A DNA stretch of 64,000 bases from Clostridiales bacterium (GTDB taxonomy: Bacteria; Bacillota; Clostridia; Oscillospirales; QAMX01): NCBI GenBank assembly GCA_016303065.1, contig JAEDMJ010000002.1:31014-95013 (forward strand), in the 5' to 3' direction. Of this stretch, positions 17,529 through 29,894 are shown piece after piece. The number at the start of each line of letters is the position of its first letter. Position 1 is the first letter of the stretch. A program made the translations under genes and the position numbers. Under the pieces are notes generated by a model. It was not told where the DNA came from. It saw only the letters and a list, made by a program, of their open reading frames with translations, and ran no database searches.

Positions 17529-18443
17529 TCAGGCGTTTTGTCCGCCCATGGTCAGAACCATGACGGCTTTCTGGGCATGGAGCCGGTTTTCAGCCTCGTC
17601 GAATATCTCTCCGGCGTGGGCCTCGAAAACGTCCTCCATTATCTCCTCGCCCTTGTGAGCCGGGAGACAGTGGAGCACCATGGCGTCGGGCTTCGCCGCA
17701 GACATGACCTTCCGGTCAATGCAGTAACCCTCAAAGACCTTCCGGCGGACGGCGGCTTCCTCTTCCTGACCCATGGAAGCCCACACGTCGGTGTAGAGCG
17801 CGTCGGCGTCCTTCGCCGCGGCCATGATGTCGTCGGTGACGGTGAGACGGCCCGTCCCGTTCGCCCAGGCAACAATGCCGCTGTCGGGACGGTATCCCTC
17901 CGGGCAGGCGACCGAAACGCTCATGCCCGTCTTGATGCATCCCACGATCAGGGAGTTGGCCATGTTGTTGCCGTCGCCGATAAAGCAGAGCTTTCTGCCT
18001 TCAAGGCTTCCCTTGTACTCGCGGATGGTCTGGAGATCGGCGAGCACCTGGCAGGGATGGCAATAGTCGGTAAGTCCGTTGATGATCGGAATTGAGCCGT
18101 ACCGGGCCAGGTCCTCCGGATCCTGCTGGGCAAAGGTGCGGATCATTATTCCGTCAAGATATCTGGAGAGAACTCTCGCAGTGTCCATTATGCTTTCGCC
18201 GCGTCCAAGCTGGATATCCCGCGAGCTCAAAAACAGCGCCTGACCGCCGAGATCATGCATTCCGACTTCAAAGGAAACTCTCGTCCGGGTCGAGGATTTG
18301 GTGAATATCATTCCGAGGGTCTTTCCCTCAAGGAGTCTGTGGGGAATTCCCTCTTTCTTTTCTTTTTTAAGCTTATCTGCAAGGTCGAGTATCTCTTTGA
18401 TCTCTTCGGAAGTGAGGTCCGACAGCTTAAGCAGGTGTTTCAT
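17529..18443 (-). CDS. argF: Ornithine carbamoyltransferase
   Basis: A 304-residue enzyme that makes citrulline from ornithine and carbamoyl phosphate. The carbamoyl-phosphate loop SSTRTR (around 55) is followed by LGRGESIMDTA, HPCQVLADL, the ornithine-binding SMGQEEE variant and HCLPAHKGEEI with the catalytic Cys. Length is typical (300-335). It is the last gene of the arginine operon, and its start overlaps the end of argD by 17 bases. That overlap and the six-gene order imply an anabolic role rather than an arginine deiminase (arcB) role. Confidence 0.96.
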   Translation of the reverse strand: MKHLLKLSDLTSEEIKEILDLADKLKKEKKEGIPHRLLEGKTLGMIFTKSSTRTRVSFEVGMHDLGGQALFLSSRDIQLGRGESIMDTARVLSRYLDGIMIRTFAQQDPEDLARYGSIPIINGLTDYCHPCQVLADLQTIREYKGSLEGRKLCFIGDGNNMANSLIVGCIKTGMSVSVACPEGYRPDSGIVAWANGTGRLTVTDDIMAAAKDADALYTDVWASMGQEEEAAVRRKVFEGYCIDRKVMSAAKPDAMVLHCLPAHKGEEIMEDVFEAHAGEIFDEAENRLHAQKAVMVLTMGGQNA

Positions 18444-19605
18444 CAGCTAATACCTCCTTTATTGTGGCAACTGCCTTTTTGAGCAGCCCAAAGTCAATGT
18501 TCAGCGCGGGCAGAAGCCTCAGCTTTTCCTTTGCGGTCAGAACGAGCACACCGCGCTCCATAAGCTTTGCGGCAAGGGTTTTTGCGGGAGCTTCCGTCTC
18601 GATGCCGAGCATTAAACCGAGCCCCGACACGCTCTTAACGCCCTTTGCGCCTTCAAGCCCGGAACGGATGTATGCGCTCTTTTCCTCCACGGATTTCAAA
18701 AGTTCGCTGTCGATACGGGAGATTATGCTGCACGCGCCGGCAGCGGCAATCGGGTTTCCGCCGAAAGTTGAACCGTGCTGCCCCGCCGTGAGAACGTCTG
18801 CCGTGCTTTCCGCAAAAAGCGTCGCCCCCATGGGAAGCCCTCCGGCAAGTCCCTTCGCCGTGGAAACGATGTCCGGCTGAACCCCGAAGTGCATATACGA
18901 GTAAAGCTTTCCCGTGCGTCCGTTTCCGGTCTGGACCTCGTCGACGCAGAAGAGGGCGTCGTATCTGCGGCAGAGCGCGAAAAGACCCTTGACGTATTCC
19001 GCGTCCAGAGCGCGGACGCCGCCCTCTCCCTGGACGGTTTCGATCATAAACGCCGCCACGTCTCCCCTGGCAAGCAGAGCTTCCGCCGCGCCAAGATCTC
19101 CGGGTTCGGCGTACTCAAATCCCCCGGTAAACGGCCCGAAGTTCGTGTGGAACGCGTCCTGTCCCGTGGCGGCAAGCGTCGTAACTGTGCGCCCGTGGAA
19201 GCTTCCGCGAAGGGTGACGACGGTGCTCTTTTCTTCTCCGAACCTGTCGTGAGCCCATTTGCGCGCGGTCTTTATCATGCATTCGTTGGCCTCTGCTCCG
19301 GAGTTCGAGAAAAAGACTTTTTTCATTCCGGTCTTTTCGCAGAGCATCTTCGCAAGACGCGCCTGGGGCTCCGTGTAATAGAGGTTTGAGGCGTGCTGGA
19401 TCTTTCCGAGCTGTTCGGTCACCGCGGCAGTCCAGGCGTCGTCGCAGAAGCCAAAAGTGTTGACCGCAATTCCCGTTCCGAGATCTATGTATTCTTTTCC
19501 TTCGGCCGAACGGACGAGGGAACCCTTTCCCTCGGTCAGCTCAAGGTCGAACCTGCCGTATGTTCCGGCTATGTACTCCCTGTCAAGGGCTTTTGTGTCA
19601 GACAT
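18427..19605 (-). CDS. argD: Acetylornithine aminotransferase
   Basis: A 392-residue class III PLP aminotransferase converting N-acetylglutamate semialdehyde to N-acetylornithine. Visible marks are NSGAEANE, HGRTVTTLAATGQ, FCVDEVQTGNGRTGK and the PLP lysine in STAKGLAGGLPMGA. Length is standard. It starts directly after the argB stop, with no gap, and overlaps argF, so the three are translationally linked. Such enzymes can also act on succinyl-diaminopimelate. Confidence 0.96.
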   Translation of the reverse strand: MSDTKALDREYIAGTYGRFDLELTEGKGSLVRSAEGKEYIDLGTGIAVNTFGFCDDAWTAAVTEQLGKIQHASNLYYTEPQARLAKMLCEKTGMKKVFFSNSGAEANECMIKTARKWAHDRFGEEKSTVVTLRGSFHGRTVTTLAATGQDAFHTNFGPFTGGFEYAEPGDLGAAEALLARGDVAAFMIETVQGEGGVRALDAEYVKGLFALCRRYDALFCVDEVQTGNGRTGKLYSYMHFGVQPDIVSTAKGLAGGLPMGATLFAESTADVLTAGQHGSTFGGNPIAAAGACSIISRIDSELLKSVEEKSAYIRSGLEGAKGVKSVSGLGLMLGIETEAPAKTLAAKLMERGVLVLTAKEKLRLLPALNIDFGLLKKAVATIKEVLADETPA

Positions 19606-20472
19606 CTATGCCTCCGATGATTTGCTTACAAACATTGTTCCGATTCCTTCGTCGGTCAAAACCTCCACAAGTATTGCATGGGGCAGACGCCCGTCAATAA
19701 TGAAGACTTTTCTGACTCCCTGCTCGATTGCCTCGGCGCAGCAGGCGACTTTCGGAATCATTCCCCCGCTTATTATTCCCTCGGAGACGAGCCGGGGGAT
19801 GCTCTCAACTTCAACGCGCGAAATGAGCGTTTCGGGGTCGTCCCTGTCCCGGAGAAGCCCCGGTGTGTCCGTCATGGTGATAAGGCTCTCCGCTTTAAGG
19901 GCGGCGGCGATCTGCGCCGCGGCAGTGTCGGCGTTGATATTGTAAATATTTCCCTCGCCGTCACATCCCACCGTTGACACGACCGGAATATATCCGCGCT
20001 CAAGCAGATCCCTGATCGGCTCGGCGTTTATGCCGGTTATCTCTCCCACGTATCCAAGCTCCGGATCCTTCGTTTTTGCACTGATAAGGCCGGAGTCAAG
20101 TCCCGAAAGGCCGATCGCCCTGCCCCCGATAGTTCCGATTTTTGCGACAAGCTTCTTGTTTATCTTTCCGGCAAGCACCATCAGCGCCGCTTCGGCAGTC
20201 ACATCGTCGGTAACGCGCAGACCGTTGACAAAACGGCTCTCATGACCGAGCCGCCTGAGAAGGTCGGAAAGCTCCGGACCTCCGCCGTGAACAAGCACGA
20301 CCTTTACGCCGATGAGGTTCAGGAGGACTATGTCCTTCATGACGTCGGACTTCAGCGATTCGTTTATCATCGCGTTTCCGCCGTATTTCACAACGATGAT
20401 TTTTCCGTTGTACTCCTGTATATAGGGCAGAGCGTGTGCAAGAACTTCTGCCCGCTGTGAATTTGTAATCAT
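19606..20472 (-). CDS. argB: Acetylglutamate kinase
   Basis: A 288-residue amino-acid kinase that phosphorylates N-acetylglutamate, usually the arginine-feedback step in organisms with the cyclic pathway. VKYGGNAMI (about 28-36) and VLVHGGGPELSDLL are the nucleotide and substrate loops; NINADTAAAQIAAAL and TDTPGLL follow. The N-terminal helix before residue 25 (RAEVLAHALPYIQEYNGK) is like that of arginine-sensitive hexameric enzymes, which fits with ArgJ recycling. The arginine sensitivity is inferred. Confidence 0.96.
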   Translation of the reverse strand: MITNSQRAEVLAHALPYIQEYNGKIIVVKYGGNAMINESLKSDVMKDIVLLNLIGVKVVLVHGGGPELSDLLRRLGHESRFVNGLRVTDDVTAEAALMVLAGKINKKLVAKIGTIGGRAIGLSGLDSGLISAKTKDPELGYVGEITGINAEPIRDLLERGYIPVVSTVGCDGEGNIYNINADTAAAQIAAALKAESLITMTDTPGLLRDRDDPETLISRVEVESIPRLVSEGIISGGMIPKVACCAEAIEQGVRKVFIIDGRLPHAILVEVLTDEGIGTMFVSKSSEA

Positions 20473-20497
20473 TGCCGTCTCTCCGAAAAATCCGCTC

Positions 20498-21709
20498 TCA
20501 GGTCCTGTAATCGCCGTTTATGCGGACGTAGTCATAAGTCAGGTCGCAGCCCCAGGCCGTAGCGCTTCCGCTTCCGCTGTTCAGACCGATCAGGATCTTT
20601 ATCTCGCTCTCGGAGAGAACCTTCTTCGCTTCCTCTTCGGAAAATTCGACGCCGAATCCCATGCGGCATACGTCGACCCTTCCGGCCGAGCTTTCAAAGC
20701 TCACATCGACGCGGCTGACGTCCACGTTTGCCCCGCTGTATCCCACGGCGCAGAGAACGCGGCCCCAGTTTGCGTCGGCGCCGAACATGGCCGCCTTGAA
20801 AAGACTTGAACCGATGACGGATTTCGCGGCAATGCGCGCGTCCCCGTCGGTCGCCGCGCCGGTGACGCTGCACTCGAGAAGCTTTGTCGCTCCTTCGCCG
20901 TCCCCGGCGATCATTTTGCAGAGATATCCGGTTATCTCGCGCAGAGCCGCGGCAAGCTCCTTTTCGTCCGCTTCGGAAAGCGGGCCGTTTTCCGCTTTTC
21001 CGTTAGCAAGAACGATGACCATGTCGCTGGTGCTCGTGTCGCCGTCGACGCTGACCATGTTGAAAGTGTCCCTGACGTCTGCGGAAAGGATTTTCTGCAG
21101 GGTCCCGGCGGGAACCGCCGCATCGGTAGTCACAAAAACGAGCATCGTCGCCATGTTGGGGTGTATCATCCCCGAACCTTTTGCAATTCCGCCCATACGG
21201 CAGATTTTTCCGCCGAGGGTGAACTCCACCGCACGCTCTTTGACCTTCGTGTCGGTGGTCATAATTGCCGCCGCCGCGTCTCCGCTTCCGTCGGCGGAAA
21301 GCGCCGCCACAAGGGCGGGCATGGCGTTTTCAATGGGCTCGATAGGAAGGCTCTGGCCAATGACGCCCGTGGACGCAACGGCAACCTCCTCCGCGGCAAT
21401 ACCGGTGTGCCCGGAAACGAGCGCGCACATGCGCTCCGCTTTTTCGATGCCGTCGGCGCAGCAGGTGTTTGCGTTTCCGCTGTTGCAGATGATGGCTCTG
21501 GCTTTTCCGCCCGCGGCAATGTGCTTCATCGTCACCATTACCGGCGCGCCTTTGACAAGGTTGGATGTGTATACTCCGGCCGCCGACGCCTCGCATTCGC
21601 TGACGATCAGTGCCAGGTCTTTTTTGCTCTGGTTCCTGCGAATTCCGCAGTGAACTCCCGCCGCCTTGAATCCTTTGGCGGCGGTTACTCCTCCGCTGAT
21701 GATCTTCAT
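20498..21709 (-). CDS. argJ: Glutamate N-acetyltransferase / amino-acid N-acetyltransferase
   Basis: A 403-residue Ntn-type enzyme. It moves the acetyl group from N-acetylornithine to glutamate (cyclic pathway) and may also use acetyl-CoA. The self-cleavage site is KGSGMIHPNMATMLVF (around 183), where the Thr of ATML becomes the nucleophile of the beta chain. The product splits into chains of about 190 and 210 residues. FNMVSVDGDTSTSD and GADANWGRVLCA are family marks, and the C-terminus is DLTYDYVRINGDYRT. It is third in the operon, between argC and argB. Confidence 0.97.
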   Translation of the reverse strand: MKIISGGVTAAKGFKAAGVHCGIRRNQSKKDLALIVSECEASAAGVYTSNLVKGAPVMVTMKHIAAGGKARAIICNSGNANTCCADGIEKAERMCALVSGHTGIAAEEVAVASTGVIGQSLPIEPIENAMPALVAALSADGSGDAAAAIMTTDTKVKERAVEFTLGGKICRMGGIAKGSGMIHPNMATMLVFVTTDAAVPAGTLQKILSADVRDTFNMVSVDGDTSTSDMVIVLANGKAENGPLSEADEKELAAALREITGYLCKMIAGDGEGATKLLECSVTGAATDGDARIAAKSVIGSSLFKAAMFGADANWGRVLCAVGYSGANVDVSRVDVSFESSAGRVDVCRMGFGVEFSEEEAKKVLSESEIKILIGLNSGSGSATAWGCDLTYDYVRINGDYRT

Positions 21710-21755
21710 ATCAAAAACTCTGTCCTTAATTTTCCGTTGTATATTTATCTTCGGC

Positions 21756-22700
21756 TCAGATGGTGAGCCCTTCCGTTTCCGGTGCTCCGGTCATGATGTT
21801 CATGCACTGCATCGCCGCCCCGGAGGCTCCCTTTCCCAGGTTGTCAAACCTGGCGTGGAGCATGATGCGCTCGTCGTTTCCGGTAACGATGATTTCCGCG
21901 CTGTCGTGCCCGGCAAGCTTGTTCGCTCCGAGATATCCGTCAAGGGCGTTGACCTCGGCAGCTCCCAGAACTCTCACCATGCGCTGTCCCGCATAGTATT
22001 CCGCGAAGTCCTCGCGAAGCGTCGAAACCGACGCCGGTCTTCGGAAAAGCTTTGCGTAAAGCGGCACGGTCACGACCATTCCCCTCGGAAAATCGCCCAC
22101 AACGGGAGAAAACGCCGGGTATTGGGAAAGCCCGTTTACCACGCGCATTTCGGGAAGGTGCTTGTGGTTCTGCGTGAGCGCGTACTGTCTCGGCGTTTCA
22201 TAGTCGGTGGGCCGCATCACGTCGCCGTACTCGGCGATCATCTTGCTTCCGCCGCCGGTGAAACCTGTCACGGAAAAGATCGTGAAAGGATATGCTCCGT
22301 CGGTATAGCCCATAGCCATCAGCGGATATGCAAGCATTGCAAACCCGCTTGCATGGCACCCCGGAACGGCAACGCGCCGTCCGCGCTCGATGGCCTGTCT
22401 GTGTTCAGGCGAAAGCTCCGGCAGACCGTACGCCCAGCCAAGCGCCGTGCGGTGTGCGGTTGAGGCATCAATAACGCGCACCGCCGGATTTTCGATCATT
22501 GCGACCGCCTCTCTCGCCGCATCGTCCGGAAGACAGAGGAAGACGATATCCGCGCTGTTTATCAGCCGCTTCCTCTCGGCGGGATCCTTTCTTTTCTCGG
22601 GATCGATCGTCAGCAGAGTCACATCGCTGCGCTGTGCCAGACGCTCGCTCACGTTGAGACCTGTCGTGCCGCGGTTTCCGTCGACAAATACCTTGAGCAT
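21756..22700 (-). CDS. argC: N-acetyl-gamma-glutamyl-phosphate reductase, type 2
   Basis: A 314-residue enzyme reducing N-acetylglutamyl phosphate to the semialdehyde with NADPH. It begins MLKVFVDGNRGTTGLNV. The ERKRLINSADIVFLCLPDD and IDASTAHR segments and the catalytic Cys in VPGCHASGF resemble the shorter type 2 ArgC rather than the common type 1 (about 345 residues with GASGYTG). The frame continues to 22721, but ATG 22700 follows a GGGGAG site and gives the family start. It is second in the operon, after argG. Confidence 0.93.
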   Translation of the reverse strand: MLKVFVDGNRGTTGLNVSERLAQRSDVTLLTIDPEKRKDPAERKRLINSADIVFLCLPDDAAREAVAMIENPAVRVIDASTAHRTALGWAYGLPELSPEHRQAIERGRRVAVPGCHASGFAMLAYPLMAMGYTDGAYPFTIFSVTGFTGGGSKMIAEYGDVMRPTDYETPRQYALTQNHKHLPEMRVVNGLSQYPAFSPVVGDFPRGMVVTVPLYAKLFRRPASVSTLREDFAEYYAGQRMVRVLGAAEVNALDGYLGANKLAGHDSAEIIVTGNDERIMLHARFDNLGKGASGAAMQCMNIMTGAPETEGLTI

Positions 22701-22761
22701 CGTTTCGACTCCCCTTTCCAATTTACAGTAAGTTTATACAGCTTTTGCCGGCAGTGAATGC

Positions 22762-23997
<1,236 letters not shown>

Positions 23998-24067
23998 TTT
24001 TTATTCACCGTTTCTTTCTGGTATCACAGAGCCGGAGATTTCCGCTCCGTTAAATTTCACAGGTATA

Positions 24068-24095
24068 ATTATACAGCATATTTTCGGTTTGTCAA
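24068..24095 (-). promoter_or_regulatory. Sigma-A promoter of the arginine operon
   Basis: On the minus strand, TTGACA (24090-24095) and TATAAT (24068-24073) are 16 bases apart. The leader to argG is about 65 bases, too short for a T-box. Confidence 0.85.
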
Positions 24096-24111
24096 GCATG
24101 ATTTTTCATTC
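24096..24111. promoter_or_regulatory. Possible ArgR box
   Basis: The AT-rich stretch GCATGATTTTTCATT, read on the minus strand as AATGAAAAATCATGC, loosely resembles the Bacillus ArgR/AhrC box (CATGAATAAAAATGCAA). It abuts the -35 box of the arginine operon. The match is imperfect and the surroundings are AT-rich anyway. Confidence 0.3.
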
Positions 24112-24297
24112 TTTATTATATTTATACATTACTAATAATAATTATACCGTGAAAGGGCTTCCCTTTTTGCTCTTTTAATCAGGCATCCGCCGTTCTTCCC
24201 GGTCTTGCGGAAGTTTTTTGTGCAAACCGCCTTAAAAGCCCTGAAAATTGTGCGATATATTTTCGCATAACAATAGTCAGAATTGGTCATTTTATAC
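24112..24297. other. AT-rich intergenic stretch between the arg and heat-shock operons
   Basis: No gene is supported. A weak hairpin AAGGG/CCCTT followed by T-residues lies near 24151-24170. A 60-codon minus-strand frame (24132-24314) has no ribosome site or family signal and overlaps the hrcA promoter. Confidence 0.5.
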
Positions 24298-24326
24298 TTG
24301 ACAAATCGGCGCATCCGTGGTAAATT
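24298..24326 (+). promoter_or_regulatory. Sigma-A promoter of the heat-shock operon
   Basis: TTGACA at 24298-24303, a 17-base spacer and TAAATT at 24321-24326. The CIRCE operator follows directly, so HrcA binding would cover the start site. Confidence 0.8.
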
Positions 24327-24329
24327 ATA

Positions 24330-24356
24330 TTAGCACTCAAGGATAGCGAGTGCTAA
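24330..24356 (+). promoter_or_regulatory. CIRCE operator (HrcA binding site)
   Basis: TTAGCACTC (24330-24338), nine bases, then GAGTGCTAA (24348-24356). Both arms match the CIRCE consensus exactly. HrcA bound here represses the operon; heat or misfolded protein relieves this. Confidence 0.98.
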
Positions 24357-24409
24357 ACCACATGATCCAGCGAATCGGAAAACACACCGGAATAGGAGGG
24401 CAGTACATC

Positions 24410-25471
24410 ATGCTCACCCTGCGCCAGAGGAATATTCTGAAGGCCATAGTCGAGACATACATTGCGACAGCCGAGCCTGTCGGATCGAAGTCTCTGTCCG
24501 GGAAATACGATTTTGGCGTCTCTTCGGCGACACTTCGAAACGAAATGGCCGAACTCATCGCCTGTGGCTATCTCGAACAGCCGCACACGTCCGCAGGACG
24601 TGTACCGACCCACAAGGGTTACCGGCTATACGTCAACGAGCTGATGAATGACTATTCGCTCACAACCGACGACACCGCCGAGCTCAGGCGGGCGCTGAAG
24701 CTCAAGATTGCGCATTACGACCGGCTTACCGAAGAGATCGGCCAGGTACTGTCCCGGCTCACAAATTACGCCGCAGTCACCGTTGCTCCGAAGCTTTCCT
24801 CGGGAAAGACAATAAGGCGAATCGATGCGATCCCCTGCGACGGAACCGTGTTCGTTCTGCTGGTGGTGCTCGGAAACGGCATCGTGCGCGACAAGCTCAT
24901 CCACCTCGGAGAAAAACCGTCCACCGCGTCGCTGTGCGAGTTTCTTTCCACTGCAAACGCGATTCTGGTCGGACTTGAGCCCTCCGCCGTCACCGTCGGC
25001 CACCTGAAAACGCTGAATTCCGCTGCGGAGTACGGCTGCCGGGACCTCATGCTCCAGCTCGTAGACTTCATAACCGAGCTTGCCGAAGACGCCACGGAGA
25101 TGGAAATTTCCACCGCCGGCGAAAGCAATCTTCTTCGTTATCCGGAATACCGCGACCCGGACAAAGCCCGCGAGCTGTTCGGCTTTCTCAAGGAGGCCGA
25201 CAACGTCGAATGGCTCCCGATGCCCGGCGAAGCGCCCCTGGTCGTGCGCATCGGCGCGGAAAACCCGGCGGAACCGCTTAAAGACACAAGCCTCATGGTG
25301 ACCGGATGTTATCTCGGGAACGGCTACCGCGGTTACATCGGCATCGTCGGCCCCACAAGGATGAACTACTCAAAGCTTGCAGCAAGGCTTTCGTACTTCG
25401 CCCACGGGCTCGGAGCGGTTTTGGGCGAAGCGGTTTCGGACAACAACGACAACAAGGACAAAGGAGAATAG
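24410..25471 (+). CDS. hrcA: Heat-inducible transcription repressor HrcA
   Basis: A 353-residue repressor that binds CIRCE and is kept active by GroEL in related bacteria. The winged-helix N-terminus reads MLTLRQRNILKAIVETYI, with TAEPVGSKSL and SSATLRNEMAELIACGYLEQPHTSAGRVPT, all typical. The rest is the GAF-like inducer domain ending in GYIGIVGPTRMNYSKLAARLSY. The frame is open upstream to 24350, but that part overlaps CIRCE; ATG 24410 follows AGGAGGGC. It is the first gene of hrcA-grpE-dnaK-dnaJ and therefore represses its own operon. Confidence 0.97.
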   Translation: MLTLRQRNILKAIVETYIATAEPVGSKSLSGKYDFGVSSATLRNEMAELIACGYLEQPHTSAGRVPTHKGYRLYVNELMNDYSLTTDDTAELRRALKLKIAHYDRLTEEIGQVLSRLTNYAAVTVAPKLSSGKTIRRIDAIPCDGTVFVLLVVLGNGIVRDKLIHLGEKPSTASLCEFLSTANAILVGLEPSAVTVGHLKTLNSAAEYGCRDLMLQLVDFITELAEDATEMEISTAGESNLLRYPEYRDPDKARELFGFLKEADNVEWLPMPGEAPLVVRIGAENPAEPLKDTSLMVTGCYLGNGYRGYIGIVGPTRMNYSKLAARLSYFAHGLGAVLGEAVSDNNDNKDKGE

Positions 25472-25474
25472 AAA

Positions 25475-26047
25475 ATGGCCGAGAAGGAAAAGAAAAAAAA
25501 GGATTCCTCGCCGGAATCCGAAGAAATAAATCCGGCTCCCGATGCAGAAACTGACATTGAGGAGCTGAAAAAAGAGCTCGACGCCGCCAAAGCCGAGGCG
25601 GCAAAAGCCGCAGAGGAAGCGGAAAAAGCAAAAGCCGAAGCCGCAGGCGCAAAAGACTCCCTGCTTCGCGTCTCTGCCGAGTACGACAACTACCGCAAGC
25701 GCACAGTGAAGGAAAAGGAAGCCGTATACAACGACGCATATGCCGCCGCAGTAACAGCTTTCCTCCCCCTGATCGACAACCTTGAACGCGCGATGCTCTA
25801 TCCCGACGGCGACGGACTCAAGACCGGACTCGAGCTTGTCATGAAACAGCTTTCAACGATTCTCTCAAACGAGAAAATCGAGGTCATCGATCCGCTGCTT
25901 AAAGAGTTCGACCCCCTGCTTCACAACGCAGTGATGCATATCGACGATGACAGCTTCGACGAAAACATCGTGACGGAAGTTCTTCTCAAGGGATACAAGC
26001 TCAAAGACAAGGTCATACGCCACGCAATGGTCAAAGTCGCCAACTGA
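25475..26047 (+). CDS. grpE: Nucleotide exchange factor GrpE
   Basis: A 190-residue cochaperone that releases ADP from DnaK. Residues 1-35 are charged and disordered. Residues 27-65 form the Ala/Glu/Lys-rich long helix for dimerisation. Then SAEYDNYRKRT opens the core, and the beta-wing region carries FDPLLHNAVMHI and VLLKGYKLKDKVIRHAMVKVA. It starts three bases after the hrcA stop. Length is typical. Confidence 0.97.
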   Translation: MAEKEKKKKDSSPESEEINPAPDAETDIEELKKELDAAKAEAAKAAEEAEKAKAEAAGAKDSLLRVSAEYDNYRKRTVKEKEAVYNDAYAAAVTAFLPLIDNLERAMLYPDGDGLKTGLELVMKQLSTILSNEKIEVIDPLLKEFDPLLHNAVMHIDDDSFDENIVTEVLLKGYKLKDKVIRHAMVKVAN

Positions 26048-26065
26048 CTCTGACAGTTCCGGTGA

Positions 26066-27973
<1,908 letters not shown>

Positions 27974-27995
27974 TTCAGCTAACTTTTGCCAAAGC

Positions 27996-28024
27996 GGAGG
28001 GTCGGCGAACAGCGCCGGCCCTCC
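27996..28024 (+). other. Intercistronic hairpin between dnaK and dnaJ
   Basis: A 12-bp stem with one T-G wobble (27996-28007 with 28013-28024) and a 5-base AACAG loop. No T-run follows, so it is not a typical terminator. It could protect the dnaK 3' end and lower dnaJ expression. Confidence 0.6.
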
Positions 28025-28056
28025 TATGGTGAAGTTTAACATGGGAGCATGGCAAT

Positions 28057-29208
28057 ATGGCCGATAAACGCGATTATTATGAGGTCCTGGGCGTCTCAAA
28101 GGGCGCCGGAGAGGACGAACTGAAAAAAGCATACAGAAAACTCGCCAAAAAGTATCACCCGGACATGAATCCCGGCGACAAGGAAGCGGAGGCAAAGTTC
28201 AAGGAGATCTGTGAAGCCTACGAGGTCCTGTCCGACCCCGAGAAAAAGAGCCGCTATGACCAGTTCGGCTTTGCCGGCGTCGATCCGAATTTCGGCGCGG
28301 GCCAGCCCGGCGGCGGAGCCTACGGAGGATACGGAGGTTTTGACGTCGATATCGGAGATATTTTCAGCTCTATCTTCGGCGGAGGTTTCGGCGGTTCCGG
28401 CGCAACCAGAAATGCGCCGCGCCGCGGCGAGGACATAGAGCGTTCCCTCCAGATCACCTTTGAAGAGGCCGCGTTCGGCTGTTCAAAGGACATAACCGTG
28501 AACCGCGTCGAAAAGTGTTCCTCCTGCGGCGGTTCCGGCGCGGAAAAAGGAACGACGGCAGAGACCTGCCCGGTCTGCCACGGCAGCGGACAGGTGCGCC
28601 AGACAAAGCGCACGGCCATTGGCTCTTTCTCCACCACCGGTCCCTGCACAAACTGCAGCGGCCGGGGAACCGTGATCAAAACTCCCTGCAAAGTCTGCGG
28701 CGGAAACGGATACACACGCCGTACCCGCACCATCACAGTACAGATACCCGCAGGTATCGACGACGGACGCACGATCATTCTCCGGGGTCAGGGAAGCCAC
28801 GGACTCAACAACGGTCCGTCCGGAGACCTTCACGTACTTATCCGCGTTTCAAAGCATGCAATCTTCGAGCGCGACGGCGCGGATCTGCTCTGCACCGTGC
28901 CTGTGACATTTACCCAGGCGGCGCTCGGCGCAGAGATCGACATCCCGAGTCTCGAAGGTCCGATGAAGTACACCATTCCCGAAGGTATCCAGAGCGGCAC
29001 CGTTCTCCGCATCAAAAACAAGGGCATTGCAATCGTCAATTCCCGCAGCCGCGGCGACTATCTTCTGACCGTTATCGTGGAAACGCCGAAAAACCTCAAT
29101 GCGCGTCAGAAAGAACTTTTGAAAGAGTTCGGTGAGATCACAAGCGAGAAAAACAACTCAAAGGGAAAGAGCTTCTTTGAAAAAATGAAAAGTCACTTCA
29201 ACAAGTGA
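28057..29208 (+). CDS. dnaJ: Chaperone DnaJ (Hsp40)
   Basis: A 383-residue cochaperone that stimulates DnaK ATPase. The J domain (1-70) has the HPD motif in [12 protein letters not shown] Gly/Phe-rich stretch follows ([12 protein letters not shown]). Four zinc repeats are intact: [24 protein letters not shown] and CKVCGGNG. The C-terminal substrate domains end at [10 protein letters not shown]. It is the last gene of the operon, followed by a strong terminator. Confidence 0.98.
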   Translation: MADKRDYYEVLGVSKGAGEDELKKAYRKLAKKYHPDMNPGDKEAEAKFKEICEAYEVLSDPEKKSRYDQFGFAGVDPNFGAGQPGGGAYGGYGGFDVDIGDIFSSIFGGGFGGSGATRNAPRRGEDIERSLQITFEEAAFGCSKDITVNRVEKCSSCGGSGAEKGTTAETCPVCHGSGQVRQTKRTAIGSFSTTGPCTNCSGRGTVIKTPCKVCGGNGYTRRTRTITVQIPAGIDDGRTIILRGQGSHGLNNGPSGDLHVLIRVSKHAIFERDGADLLCTVPVTFTQAALGAEIDIPSLEGPMKYTIPEGIQSGTVLRIKNKGIAIVNSRSRGDYLLTVIVETPKNLNARQKELLKEFGEITSEKNNSKGKSFFEKMKSHFNK

Positions 29209-29255
29209 CACGCTTAGCCTTTCCTCTCTGCCCGGACTCAGAAACGACAATAAAA

Positions 29256-29295
29256 AGCAGCCTTCAGACCCGTCCGGCCTGAAGGCTGCTTTTTT
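29256..29295 (+). terminator. Terminator of the heat-shock operon
   Basis: AGCAGCCTTCAG (29256-29267) pairs perfectly with CTGAAGGCTGCT (29279-29290), followed by a run of T. Confidence 0.95.
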
Positions 29296-29588
29296 CGGCT
29301 TTGAATACTCTTCTTTGGGCACCGTCTTGAACAACTCTTTGCTTATCTGTTTTTCAATCCGAAACACCGCCTGGTTCCGGAACGGCTCCCCCCTCCCCGA
29401 AAACCCCGCGGTCTTTTCAAAAGCTCAGAGCGGTTTTCCTTCCGCACGGACCTATTGGCGCCGGCTTTGCGCTTATGCCGGTTCCCGCCGTGCCTCTTTC
29501 CGCGGGTCAATCCCCTCTTTTTTTACGGCACGGCATAGATTTTTATTTGCAGAACATTCACGGGTACATATACCCAAGGTTATAAAAG

Positions 29589-29615
29589 GCGCTGCCACGG
29601 GCGGCAGCGCTTTTT
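29589..29615 (+). terminator. Terminator-like hairpin with no assigned gene
   Basis: GCGCTGCC (29589-29596) pairs with GGCAGCGC (29603-29610), followed by five T. It is a good intrinsic terminator on the plus strand, 300 bases after the dnaJ terminator, so some short transcript may end here. Confidence 0.6.
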
Positions 29616-29720
29616 GTACGGCGGCAAAACAAAACCAAAACCTTAAAAGCGGATATATTTCGGGATGGATGGACTTCCGCAATTTCAAAAAGCTGAAATC
29701 TCTTTGTCATACATAAACTT

Positions 29721-29746
29721 CGTGCCGGAGCTTTCACTCCGGCACG
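29721..29746. repeat. Perfect 10-bp inverted repeat
   Basis: CGTGCCGGAG (29721-29730) and CTCCGGCACG (29737-29746) with a CTTTCA loop. No T-run follows. Confidence 0.6.
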
Positions 29747-29894
29747 AGGCTCGATGCATTTTCATTTTCCCCCTGCCCAAAATCTTGGCAGACTGCATTT
29801 TGCCGAATGTTTCCTATTTTCCCTCTGTCCAAACTTTATTGCACAGAGACCCTTTTTATCGCGGCGCACCTTGCAAAAGCCCGGGACAAAAGCG

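Noticed and set aside
23998..24062. A T-box or other tRNA-sensing leader before argG
   Set aside because: The predicted leader is about 65 bases, far too short, and has no specifier-loop or terminator structure.
24132..24314. A 60-codon basic minus-strand frame upstream of hrcA
   Set aside because: It overlaps the heat-shock promoter and the AT-rich stretch, with no ribosome site or family match.
29473..29688. A minus-strand frame whose first residues (IHPEIY) recall ribosomal protein L31
   Set aside because: The similarity stops after six residues, the zinc Cys pattern of L31 is missing, and no ribosome site precedes it.
29315..29716. A 133-codon plus-strand frame in the non-coding island
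   Set aside because: It crosses a strong terminator hairpin, has no ribosome site, and its composition is unlike the neighbouring genes.
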